Source: Lathyrus oleraceus
Lineage: Eukaryota > Streptophyta > Magnoliopsida > Fabales > Fabaceae
Direction: 5' to 3'
Assembly (NCBI RefSeq): GCF_024323335.1
Contig: NC_066582.1
Location: forward strand, 88,470,944-88,534,943
DNA: 64,000 nucleotides
Part shown: positions 24,165 to 35,519 of the stretch, piece after piece
How positions within the stretch are numbered: position 1 is the first letter of the stretch
Layout: each line of letters opens with the position of its first letter
Position numbers and translations under genes: made by a program
The notes under the pieces: model-generated
Seen by the model: only the letters and a program-made list of their open reading frames with translations
The model's database searches: none
What the model was told of the DNA's origin: nothing

Positions 24165-24464
24165 ATGATCTCAAATTCATTACACAACCTTGCCTCCCAA
24201 GAGGAAAACTGTGGACCTCCCTTCAGTTATGCAAATTTTGAGACTGCAGGATACAATTTGAAGGCAATAAATCTGAACGAAATGGTGATGAGGGTGCTAG
24301 CTTGTTTTCAACCAACTGAGTTTTCTGTAGCTGTTCACGTGGACAATGCAAGCAAGTCATTTGAGCAGGGGTGTTTGCTGGATGTTAAGGGATACTGTTG
24401 TGAAGAGAAGAGCCACCAAGGGCTTGGAATGAGTGGATCTGTTAAATTCTTGATGGGGCTCTGA
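24165..24464 (+). pseudogene. S-adenosylmethionine decarboxylase C-terminal fragment captured in element D LTR (left copy)
   Basis: The 99-codon frame from 24165 contains, from about residue 16, sequence typical of plant AdoMet decarboxylase C-termini: PPFSYANFETAGY, MVMRVLACFQPTEFSVAVH, SFEQGCLLDVKGYC and EEKSHQGLGMSGSV. The enzyme makes decarboxylated AdoMet for spermidine and spermine synthesis; here only the end of the alpha chain is present, without the processing site (the Ser that becomes pyruvoyl) or the N-terminal half. It is on the plus strand, antisense to element D. It stops at a TGA after KFLMGL. Confidence 0.88.
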
Positions 24465-25204
24465 TTGTTCATTAGGATTGTATTTGTAGGATTTATGTAA
24501 TGGGATGAACTTGTATGAAAATGTTGAGAAATGCAATTTTGGAACATGATTTTGTAATTTATGAAAATGTTGTAATGCTTGTGTAATGAATTCGGAAATG
24601 GAAATGGATATACAATGGTAATTGAATGTAATTAGACATGAAAATATGTGTATGAAAATGAGTTTGGAAATGCTTGAAAGCTAAATATTATTGAATGTTA
24701 TGAAATGTGTGTATGTGCTATTTTGATTTGGGATGAACTATGGATGGAAAATGGATCGTGTTTGGTTATAAAATGGATTTTTTAGAAATAATCCAAGACT
24801 AATTTAAATATCAGTTTAAATAATAATAAAAAATCAGTAAAAACCAAATTAAAATCAAATTAATTCATAATTTGTTAAAATTACTTTGATATCAATTCTA
24901 ACATTTATTTGAAAATTAAAATCAATTAGAGTTTGAATCATTAGTAAAAATAACAATTAAAATTAAATTGAAATTTGGAATTAAACTTAATTCGAAATTA
25001 AAATCAAATTGAAAATTAAAAAGTCAAATAATTAAAATCCAATTCATAATCAAAAGCACCATGATCAAAAAGGCATAGACAATGACCAATGTGTAACAAA
25101 AATATGGACTTGGGAATGAATGTATGCAAATGAACTTTAGGCCAAGTGCCAAATAAAAAATAAAAAAAATGAAAAAATTTCAGGACCAAAATCGGGGTAT
25201 GACA
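24465..25204. other. AT-rich end of element D LTR, no gene
   Basis: After the decarboxylase fragment the sequence becomes repetitive AT-rich DNA (gaaatgg, gaatgta and aaattaaaatcaa words). It ends with aaaatcggggtatgaca, the start of the LTR in element sense. It could hold the element promoter; no TATA box can be picked in this composition. Confidence 0.5.
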
Positions 25205-25218
25205 GTTGCCCCTATTTA
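25205..25218 (-). promoter_or_regulatory. Element D polypurine tract
   Basis: On the minus strand the LTR is preceded by taaataggggcaac, the plus-strand priming site. The equivalent tract in element E is gaacaggggcagc. Confidence 0.8.
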
Positions 25219-28200
25219 AGCGTCTTCAACTAGAGAATATGAAGGAGGACGTTCTTCATATGATCATAGTGGGAGATGGTTAAATACTAAGAAGACCCGG
25301 ATTTTGATCCTGAATCCCTATGACATGGTGTGATATGATATGATATGATATGATATGCATGACATGATATGCGTGGATGCATGATTCTTTTTTTTTTAAT
25401 TTTCTTCCCTGCTAGGGATATGGTGGACCCTTGACAGGGGATGCTACTAGATAGACCAAGTTGTGGGGAATGCTGATGGTCCACAGGAAGACAGACAAGT
25501 GGTAAGAAACAAACTCGCTGGGGAAAACAGTCCTGCTGGAGAGTCAAACACACTCTGGGGAGTAATCTGAGTGGAATTTGATAAGCAGTACTTAGAGTAC
25601 AAGAGAGTAAGTTCACAATTTGACTTACTAAGCCCGAATACGGAAATTTCCACAACAGGTTCATGTATGACCTGACAATGCTGGGGAATAATCATGGAGA
25701 AAAACTCTTCAGAACAGGTTCATGTATGACCTGACAATGCTGGGGAATAATCATGGAGAATAACTCTTCAGAACAGGTTCATATATGACCTGACACCGGA
25801 ATAAAGCTCAACAATAGGTTCATACATGACCTGAATAGTATTGAACAAACAGAGGAAAAATCTTCAGGGCAGGTTCAAGTATGACCTGACACCGGAATGA
25901 AGCTCAACAACAGGTTCATACATGACCTGAATAGTATTGAACAAAAGGGAAAAAATTCTTCAGAGCAAGTTCAAGTATGACCTGACCCCGGAATAAAAGC
26001 TCAACAACAGGTTCATACATGACCTGAATAGTATTAAACAAAAATTGGAAAAACTCTTCAGAGCAGGTTCAAGTATGACCTGACCCCGGAATAAAAGCTC
26101 AACAACAGGTTCATGCATGACCTGAATAGTATTGAACAGAAATTGGAAAAACTCTTCAGAGCAAGTTCAAGTATGACCTGACCCCGGAATAAAAGCTCAA
26201 CAACAGGTTCATACATGACCTGAATAGTATTGAACAGAAATTGGAAAAACTCTTCAGAGCAAGTTCAAGAATGACCTGACCCCGGAATAAAAGCTCAACA
26301 ACAGGTTCATACATGACCTGAATAGTATTGAACAGAAATTGGAAAAACTCTTCAGAGCAAGTTCAAGTATGACCTGACCCCAGAATAAAAGCTCAACAAC
26401 AGGTTCATACATGACCTGAATAGTATTGAACAGAAATTGGAAAAACTCTTCAGAGCAAGTTCAAGTATGACCTGACCCCGGAATAAAAGCTCAACAGCAG
26501 GTTCATACATGACCTGAATAGTATTGAACAGAAATTGGAAAAACTCTTCAGAGCAAGTTCAAGTATGACCTGACCCCGGAATAAAAGCTCAACAACAGGT
26601 TCATACATGACCTGAATAGTATTGAACAAACATAGAAAGAATCTTCAGAACAGGTTCAAGTATGACCTGACACCGGAATAAAGCTCAACAACAGGTTCAT
26701 ACATGACCTGAATAGTATTGAACGACAGGGAAAAAATATTCAGAGCAGGTTCAAGTATGACCTGACACCGGAATAACAACAATTGGACTCTGACCGTAAG
26801 CAATGGACTACAACCACCCTTTAACGGATTTTGCCAACAACAATTGGACTTGAAAATGACTGCGAAAACCGGACGTTGGTTTAAGGGCACCAAATACAAA
26901 CTGGAATCATAGGTCAAAAGATCTAGGATCGACAACAAGACCTGGGTCAATGCAAAATGAGCACGAAGTACATTTCGGCTATGTATGATTTGAATTTCCT
27001 TTTATGCATGATATATGAATGATCATGATTATGAGAATGCTGACACTGGGAGTTTGTAAAGGCTTTTTATGGAAGCTCATGATTCCTCAACACTGAGAAC
27101 TCAACCAAATATTTTATGATAGATGTTGTCAAAGGAGGATCCTATCCAGTTTGATGGCCACAACTTAGCCAACGGATGCTTTTGTAGGATTAATGAATCG
27201 TGCTAGCATAATTTTCGGGCACTCGTCTTAAACTCAATAGTTGTTGACGTATGGCAGAATTTGTTTGAGCAGTTTGAAAGCACGAAGAAAGAAGTTCTGC
27301 CCCTCTGTGGCTCATCTTGCCCCAGTTTGTTGGGTCTTTGGAAATGTTCACCTTGAAAGTGGGTTTGGAAACAACTTTCCATGAGACTACCTCGAGAGGG
27401 CTTGCCCCAAGTGCTTGAAACTTGCAATGGTCCGAACTTGACTAACCAAATGCAGGAATGGTAGACTCTTGATTGATTGTCCTTTGGATAGCTGGACTCA
27501 TTGAGCTCTGAGGTGGCTTGCCCCAGTCTAAGTCTTGAAGCAAATTACTCTTGGCTAACTGAACCATGGAGTGATTGGACTTACTGAGCTCTGAGGTGGC
27601 TTGCCCCAGTCTGATTCTTGAAGCAGATTACTCTTGGCTAGATGACCCTTAGGGTGACTAGCTCGAATTAACTGATGCTCAAAGTGATTTGCCCTTGACT
27701 AGACTTCTTTCACTCCATCAAGTTCCTCAACTGTGTATTGAATTTCTTTGATGCTAAGTGTTGACTCGCAAATAGGATTGTTCATTCAAAAATGGCAATC
27801 TTAATGCAATGCTTATGCAAAAATTTGAACTCAAAGTTTATTGATATGAATGGGTGAAATACAGTGAACGAGTCGTTGATAAGAACACAATGGTGATCAA
27901 GTCATTCACAGTATGCAAGTTGGTTCCATCACATGATTAACAAAAATCGTTTGGAGTCAAGTTAACACGACCTTGTTATAATATGCTTTCAAAATAAACC
28001 CTACCTCAATTAGGTCTTTTAAGGGTTGTAACGTGGTCTGGTTCACGGTTTCTTGAAACAAAAGGATATAAGGCTCAAAATTTGTTTTTACCCACCCCTT
28101 CTTCTTGATGATCTCCAGTTCCTACGTTCAGTTAATTCAATACATGCATTCTACTTCCAAGAGGGTTCGAAGGTGTGATGAGGATTCAAGACGAATTTTC

Positions 28201-29014
28201 TTGAATGGCAGTCACCTTATTTTGTTTTTGTCGAGGATTTAATGACCTCTTTTGATTGATTTATTTTATCCCTAATTTTGCCTGGACCGCTTCTTTGAAG
28301 CTTTTGGTCCATCGGGATGCCCTAACTTTTGCCTAAGTCATCTTGTGGTATTTGACCTAGTGGGCTTTTTTCTATTTTTTTTAAAGGTGTTGACTGCCAC
28401 ATTATTGGTGGATGAGGATCAACCAACATTAATTTTATCTTTTCTCAACTTCTTCGACACTTCAACATGTGCGCGAAGGATAACATGTGGTTGAACCTAA
28501 TTGGAGGGTGTTCATATGGACGATTTTTTTTGAAAGATCGAATGCATGATCAAACTATCTGAACACAACTACCCTGCCCCCGGTTAAGATTAAGGGTTTT
28601 AGATCCGAAACAAACACCAACTTCTAGGCTCAAAGTGGTTGTCTAGGGATTAACTCCTTATAACTTCAGTGTTTGGGGATTTGAAACAATGCCTTACATC
28701 ATCGACAAGGTTTTACTCAAAAGCATACCACAACAATTTCAGGTGTTTCGTTTTCATCATCCTCCCTCCAATATTTGTTAACACAACGGTTTGATAAACA
28801 AAAGTGAATGAGGGGAGTATTTTTGTTTTTGTTTTTTAACATAAATGTAAAACGAGTGAATACGAATGGATTAATTCAAAAGATGCATAAACATTCCATT
28901 AATCTTACCAATTCAAATAAAACAACAATGTTTAAAATCAACCAACATGCAAAGAAACTACAAAAGAAATGCTGAAACAGCCAAATGATTGCCGGCTCTA
29001 GGGACTTGACTTCT
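25219..29014 (-). other. Element D 3' untranslated region, no pol
   Basis: Between gag and the polypurine tract no reverse transcriptase, integrase or other domain can be recognised on either strand. It contains the 98-bp satellite (25640-26780), an 83-bp tandem duplication around 27500-27660 (gagctctgaggtggcttgcc), and a block near 28270-28360 (atccctaattttgcctggacc, catcgggatgccct) also found in element E at about 45705-45860, showing that D and E share 3' sequence. Confidence 0.75.
25640..26780. repeat. Satellite array in element D 3' UTR, 98-bp unit, about 11 copies
   Basis: The word gaatagtatt recurs at 25833, 25929, 26026, 26124, 26222, 26320, 26418, 26516, 26614 and 26710, a 98-bp period with 96-97 bp at the edges. 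Each unit is two diverged halves, each holding a dyad: CAGGTTCATACATGACCTG in one and (c)aagttcaagtatgacctg in the other. Central units are nearly identical and outer ones are more diverged, the usual pattern of an array homogenised by unequal exchange. Confidence 0.92.
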
Positions 29015-30022
29015 TCAAACTTGAAGGTTTGGATCAACAAGCTTTTTGACATTGGCATGATGATCTTCAAATTCTTTTCCTTCATTCTCATCGTTGAACG
29101 CAACCCTCTTGGACCCACTACTCACTTCTCCTTTTCTTTCATTGGTATGGGTCGTGACATTAGAAATCCAAGACGGTATCTCAATGCTCTTACCAGGAAA
29201 CAATGATAGCTCATTAGCCACATCCCTGACATCTTCCTTGTGGAACAAAACCTTGAGGGGTCTCAAGGGTCCTTTCCCTTTCTCATTATCTGGCCCAGAA
29301 ATCAAGGTATATGTACCTGAGCCCTCCTCCTTGAGTGTTGGTGACCTTATGTCAATCAATCCTTGCAGCTTGAGCGTAAAACTCTTGCATTCCTCGATGG
29401 AGTGCCCCATTGTTCCAGTATGGTATCCACACTTGATCTTCGGGTGATCTTCTTCAAAAACTAAGCTCTTTTTATTAATCAGTCCTCGTACCAAGGCTTT
29501 TAGCGCTAAGCAAGAATCTAGATCATGTCCCAATGCCCCTTTATGGAATTCACATGTTGCATTGGGATTGTACCATGGCAGGTATGGTGACACAGGTGTG
29601 AGAGCTCGAGGAGTCACCAAAGCATTTTGGATCAGTTGCGGGTAGAGCTTGCTATATGGCACCGGAATCGAGTCATTGTGATCCTTGTTCCTCTTGTTCT
29701 GATTCTGATTTTTGTTCTGAACCTGGCTTTGGTGACTTTGAGGAGCAATAGCCAGAGGATGTTGATGATGACGTCTTGAGGGAGATCCATATACTGGTAA
29801 ATGAGGAGTTGCCACATAGAATTTCCCTTGACTTGGGGTAACACCAGATGGATGTGGCGTAGTAGCTCTCTTTGTTGCAGCAGCGTATATTGGGTGACCC
29901 TCTTTTCTCAACAAGACTTGCAGGGTTTCCAAAACCCATCTCATTTGGCTCTTCAAAAGATTAAGTTCCTCCTTCAGCGCTTCTTGGCTTTTCCTTAGCT
30001 CGTCCATCATCCCCTGAGACAT
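29015..30022 (-). CDS. Element D gag-like protein, 335 aa
   Basis: Open frame with ATG at 30022. Residues 1-40 are a coiled coil (RKSQEALKEELNLLKSQM). A Pro/Gln/Asn-rich linker follows, then two Cys-His modules of the form C-x2-H-x5-H-x4-C, CEFHKGALGHDLDSC at residues 157-171 and CGYHTGTMGHSIEEC at 198-212, each followed by ALKALVRGLI or LKLQGLI. These modules are typical of the C-terminal gag of Tat/Ogre elements. The central gag core with the W-Y-x-L motif seen in element E is missing, so this is a shortened gag. It is uninterrupted and preceded by the primer site and leader, so it may still be expressed. Function in packaging is inferred. Confidence 0.8.
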   Translation of the reverse strand: MSQGMMDELRKSQEALKEELNLLKSQMRWVLETLQVLLRKEGHPIYAAATKRATTPHPSGVTPSQGKFYVATPHLPVYGSPSRRHHQHPLAIAPQSHQSQVQNKNQNQNKRNKDHNDSIPVPYSKLYPQLIQNALVTPRALTPVSPYLPWYNPNATCEFHKGALGHDLDSCLALKALVRGLINKKSLVFEEDHPKIKCGYHTGTMGHSIEECKSFTLKLQGLIDIRSPTLKEEGSGTYTLISGPDNEKGKGPLRPLKVLFHKEDVRDVANELSLFPGKSIEIPSWISNVTTHTNERKGEVSSGSKRVAFNDENEGKEFEDHHANVKKLVDPNLQV

Positions 30023-30119
30023 GGTTCTTTGCTCTTCGCGTGTTGAGAATCACTTTGCTTCACGGACAAAAGATGGATGAGTTTTTTTTATTTTGTCTGG
30101 AAAATGACATGCGTTATGA

Positions 30120-31010
30120 TGAGATGCAGATGCAATGAATGAATGCAATGCAAGCCATGCATATTTGTGTTTTTTCTTCAATACACGGGTTCAAAAGTCC
30201 GAGGTACTGATAAATTTGATTGCTTTTCCAAAACGGGGTTCTCACCGGGTATGGTCTAGGGCTTTGTTACAAAGGATCCCCAGAGTCATTGATTCACAAG
30301 AATGTTTGACGCTTACGGGAAATACTTTCCGGTCGTCAACTCCATCAAGGGAATCTATTCTGGGTGAGGTTCTCGTACCGACCCTTACGAGGTATTCACC
30401 TCGGGAGTCCGCACTACGCAACCATCGACTGGGTTCTAGACAGGGTACTCAGAGTCATGGATTCAAAAGACTGTTTGACGCTTACGGAAAATACTTTCCG
30501 GTCATCAACTCCATCTGGAGAATCTATTCTGAGCGAGGTTCTCGTATCGATCCTTACGAGGTATCCACCTCGGGAATCCATACTACGCAACCATCATTTC
30601 TAGTTGGCCAGAGTTTCAATGTTCTAAAAGGTTCATAGAGTCATGGACCCCTTTGAAACATCGAAGCTTACGAGGTATACACCTCGGGCGACAATATTTG
30701 CAAAAGAATCTACTCTAAGTGAGGTTCTCGTACCGACCCTTACGAAGTATTCACCTCGGGAGTCCGTACTACTCAACCATCGTCCTATCTTATTTTTTTT
30801 TTACTCTAGACTCGGGTGTAGAGTCTTTCCCACATGGTTTGCAATCAAGATCCAAGTACCCAACATGGTGGAACCAATATACAACAAATATCAATATAAC
30901 AATAAAGATATTAAAAAGCAATAAATAATGGAAAAGCCACATAATTAAATAAACAAAGGCACACAGACGTCCTAACTAGGCTTGACTCACTTAGGGACTG
31001 TCTCCCTGTG
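30120..31010 (-). repeat. Element D leader with tandem repeats and hairpins
   Basis: A unit of about 170-187 bp is repeated from 30282, 30451 and about 30638 (third copy shortened). Each unit has a hairpin of the form CGAGGT-ATAC/ATTC/ATCC-ACCTCG (30388-30403, 30557-30572, 30671-30686) and another formed by gacgcttacgg and ccggtcgtc around aaatacttt (30308 onward). No gene is present. It lies between the primer site and gag. Confidence 0.8.
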
Positions 31011-31030
31011 GATCCCCAGCAGAGTCGCCA
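31011..31030 (-). promoter_or_regulatory. Element D primer-binding site, tRNA-Arg type
   Basis: On the minus strand the LTR end GGTGCGACA is followed, after 2 bp, by TGGCGACTCTGCTGGGGATC. This primer site is characteristic of Ogre/Tat elements in legumes and fixes the orientation of D as minus. Confidence 0.9.
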
Positions 31031-34000
31031 TCTGTCGCACCTCGAAAAAAATGGGGATACGACTTCAAAGCGAAGCGCGATCGCACGCTCGCAATGATTG
31101 ACTGAACAGAGTCGCCACCGAACTTTATTTATTCCTAAAAAGGAAAGGGGAAATATCGATAAAATCCAAGACAAAAGAAAGGACAAGATATGGTCATCGC
31201 AACCAATATCAGGGTTCGGGAGTCGATTACGCAAGGGGAAGGTATTAGCACCCCTCACGTCCGTTGTACTCAACGGGAACCATTAGGTCAGTTGTGTGCG
31301 TTAATGTTAGTTTGAAATGATATGCTTTTCAAGTTATTAGGTGGGAAAGAATGAATATAAGAGAGAAGAAATGTTTTTGGATTTTTGACGAAGGACTAAA
31401 CCTAAGTTTTTTATTAATGGGCCTGACAAGATTTACAAATCCTGCTCCTACGTATCTCAAAAGAGAAATCAAGGCTTACGTAGTTCTGGGTAGAAAAATG
31501 TTTGTTTGTTGGTCGATTTTAGCGAAAGTCATACTGTATTAATCGACGAAAACATTATTTTACCCAAAACAGATGAGGAGTGAATGCATACCACACATCG
31601 AACGGATTTAGAAATCTACATTCGGAAAAGCGTCATTTATCTCTACTCAACAATCGTGGCCGAAACATTGTTTTGTATCTCTTAAGACAATATATCTTTC
31701 ATTTATGAAAAAAAAGGGTTTTTGATTAGTCGCACGGCGGCGAGAAAAGAGTTTGATTGGTTGGATGTGTTTTGAGTGATGGCGAGAACTTGGATGAGCG
31801 AGATATACATCTCGAATCCTAGCCTCAGGAGTGCATGGTATACACCATGTTCCATTTCCATCTTTATTAAAAAAAAGTTAAGATAGGAATTAAGTATTTT
31901 GGAATTTGATTGAGAAAAAGGGTTTGAAGAAACCGCATTGACAATTTTAGACGATGGCGAGAGTTAAGATTGGCGAGGCATACGTCTCGAATCTTAACCT
32001 CAGGAGTGCATGGTATACACCATGTTCCATTTCCACCTTTATTAAAAAAGTTAAATAAGATTTAGGTATCTTAGATTTGATTGAGAAAGGGTTTGACGAA
32101 ACCACATTGACAATTTTAGACGATGGCGAGAGTTAAGATTGGCGAGGCATACGTCTCGAATCTTAACCTCAGGAGTGCATGGTATACACCATGTTCCATT
32201 TCCATCTTTATTGAAAAAGTGTTAAATAAGATTTAGGTATCTTAGATTTGATTGAGAAAGGGTTTGACGAAACCACATTGACAATTTTAGACGATGGCGA
32301 GAGTTAAGATTGGCGAGGCATACGTCTCGAATCTTAACCTCAGGAGTGCATGGTATACACCATGTTCCATTTCCACCTTTATTGAGAAAGTGTTTAAATA
32401 AGAATTAGGTATTTTGAGTTTTGTTGTGAAAATGACTTGACCTAGATCAAGTATTGATGGAGGTTTAAGAGAAATTTGGATAAGTGTTCGATAGAGCAAA
32501 GTGGATAAATTTGGATGATGGCGAGAGCTAGGATTGGCGAGATATACGTCTCGAATCCTAGTCTCAGGAGTGCATGGTATACACCATGTTCCATTTCCAT
32601 CTTTATTGAAAAGGTCTTAACTATTGAATTAATATTTTTTTGAGTTTTTATTAGGAAAAATGGCTTGACGTTGAATCAAGCATTTGGTGAAAGTTTGAAA
32701 CAAATGGAATAGAATGGGAGGGAGAAATGGATTGGTTTGTTTATTGAGAAAATACTCGACGTTGGATTGAGTCATATTTTTGTATTTTTTGGAAATGGTT
32801 GATTTTATTCTTGTGTTAGTATCTAACTAAATAGTCAAACAAATAAAGAAATGAAACAGTACAAGATTGTTACACATCGGGGGAGTGGGGTACATTTTGT
32901 CAAATGGGGATTCAAAATCATGAAATAATTAAATCGGGCCCAAACAACAAATAATGCAAAAGTATGAGTGTAAGTGCAAGAGAACCGACTCATTGTAAGA
33001 AAGCCCAAGAGTAAGCTATGTGAGGTTGATGGCGATGCTTAAAAGCAATCGACTTACAAGGGTATGAAAATGGGCTCGCCATTGAATCGAGAAATATGAT
33101 TTTAATAGTTTTAAAATGGTTTTGAATGAAAGAGGAAATTAAAAGAAAGCAGATCAACCATGAGTATAATAAAAACGTAAACATAAAATAAAATGCTAAA
33201 ATAAAATAAAATGCTAAAAGAGAATAAAATGCTAAATACAAGTATCAAACCCACTACACTAAAGACCATAGAAATCACCCCTCTCCACCAGACCACTCAT
33301 AACTAGTTATTATTTTAATACTAATTTGGATATATAAACCAGAATAGGTTAAAATCAAAATTAATTAAAAAAATAAAATTAAAATGGAATGGTCTGTTAG
33401 ACTACTCATTAAAATAAAGGAGGAAGTCCCAAATGGTGACCCTAGCCGCCTGGCTGTTGGATCTTTGGGACTAATAACTAGTACATTACTAGGGAACACA
33501 AAAAAAACAATGCATTAATATCCACTTATTAAAAAAAAACAAAAGAAGACTAAACATGTTTTTAATGGCTTTAATGTTTGTTGTTTTTTTAAAAAATGAA
33601 ATAAATAAAAAAGGGGAATCGTGAGATGTACAGTGACAGAAAGGAAAAAAAACTTCAACCTCGTCCTCTCATCATCTCCGACCTCTCTCTCCCTCAACTC
33701 TCATCACCTCTCCATCGCTCTACCTCGCGTTTCTCTCAATCGCTCTCAATCGCACTCAATCGTCTCTCTCGCGTCCAAACCCCCTCTCTCTCAAAATCGC
33801 TCAATCGTCCTCAACTAATCTCTCTCAAACTCAGACGCTCATTCAAACTCAAATGCTCAACAAAAGAAATCTCACCTCTGGCGACGACGAATCAGGTGAG
33901 CTTAAATCTTCCTCCTCCTTTCCAATACTGGTTTTTTTGATTTGGGATTTAGGGTTTTGATTTGCTTTTCAGTTTCAAATCCGCCTCCCCTTTTATTTCG

Positions 34001-34856
34001 TCCTCCTCTCACTAATTCGCTTCCTTTTATTTATGCTCACAACTTAGGGTTTTGATTTGATACTCAAAAGCTCAAAGAAGCAAATTCCAGAAGTGCTTTT
34101 TCTGCTCAAAAACGAGTTTGTCCTATTTGATGCTATTATCCGGAAACGGTAATATGAACTCCTGCTTTCTCTTTGAATTTCGTCTCTATTCAAATTTGGG
34201 AATTTTTTGAAATTTTAACGCTTTTGACTAATTCAAATGTGTTACTGCAGTGAATTTCTTGTAACCTGGAGGTTGTGGATGAATTTGGCACCGTCACAGG
34301 CTTAACCCGGTAAGGCACAAACTTGACCGTGAAGAACTTTATGGACATGTACGTGATAGCTTTGATGCTATCTCCGCTGCTCAAGGAATTGCTGGCTAGG
34401 AAAATCATAAAAAATCTGGAACAACTTATATCCAGATGAACCCTACAATTCTGATTTGATCGATAGTCTTCCAAAGTACAGTAAATATGATTTGATTTCA
34501 GCTGTTAAGAGGCAGATCTCATTCCTTTACCAAATATCCAAACCCTGCAGCAAATCCAGCAAGTCACAAAGCATCCGATGATATCAGGGATTCAACTGAC
34601 ATTGTTGGTCGCGAGTCCTTAGAGAGGTTGCGTTCCCCAACCTCTATCCCAGGTTAGATCGAACTTCAGAACCACAGTGTAAATTCTCACAGTTTTTCAT
34701 CTATTGTAGGTTCCTCTCTGTCAAAGTCGATGACCCTTGAATCACACGTTATTTGGAGACCTGCTAGATATGGACTTCCTCATGTGGGTAGCGAAGTTTG
34801 CTTTGTTGAGAAAAGTGGTGCTGGTCTTCGTGGCGCTAGAGATTAACTCATCGTCA

Positions 34857-35519
34857 TCATGTATATATTGCATTTTCCCGGAACTCTGGTTCTCCAGTAA
34901 AGATAGCAGCAACATTGTCACGCAGATGATTCTCAAAGGTAAACTGAAAGGCGATAGTAAGGACAGATCTAAGGTTGTATGCATCACCAACTTCACCAAC
35001 TGCTCGGGCATTACTAGATCCCACTTCAAGTGTTGATGCCAAATCCAATGTCCTTGACGTAGCCGGAACATCTGATTTAGGATCCAAGGGAATAACTCGA
35101 AAACCGGAAGGAAGCAAAAGTGCATCGTCGGCAAAGGATTCGTCTACTGGTGCAAACACAAGTTGAGCACATGCTCTAATTGAATTTTCATCAATTCCAC
35201 TGCACAGCTGTAACAGATACATATCACGGGACAATGCAACATGATTTTGAATGGTTTGGGGTAGAAGCTGCTGATGAGGATCAGGTACATTGTTTACAGG
35301 ACACTCGTCACAGGATGATCCGTCGCTAGAAGAGGGATTGGCATTTCCAAGCATACTCCACCTGGCTAGAACTGGTATGTTTTCCTTCTTGTGCGATGAA
35401 TTGCTTTTTTTATCAGTTAATGGTCTGTTTAAATTGGTCTTCGTTACTCTATGTTCAGATTGGTTCCCGAAATTATCTTTGGAGGGTGACTCAGTAAATC
35501 TATCTGTTGACTTATTCAA
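34857..35519 (-). pseudogene. HD-ZIP III fragment, right LTR copy
   Basis: The same 220-codon frame as in the left LTR, still open, with six amino-acid differences (for example V for I in FAPVDES, and S for F in NLRSVL). Here NLRSVLTIAF agrees with the family, so the left copy carries that change. It is on the sense strand of element D inside its 5' LTR. Confidence 0.85.

Larger units (their letters stand above)
19444..25204 (-). repeat. Element D 3' LTR (left copy, 5761 bp)
   Basis: Nearly identical to the right copy apart from two missing blocks totalling about 470 bp: about 302 bp corresponding to 31515-31817, and one hairpin-repeat unit of about 170 bp. In element sense it starts TGTCATACCCC and ends GGTGCGACA. 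It carries an array of long hairpins (20076-20501), a CT-rich 5' UTR-like stretch (21560-21830), host-gene fragments (22160-24464) and an AT-rich end. Confidence 0.93.
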
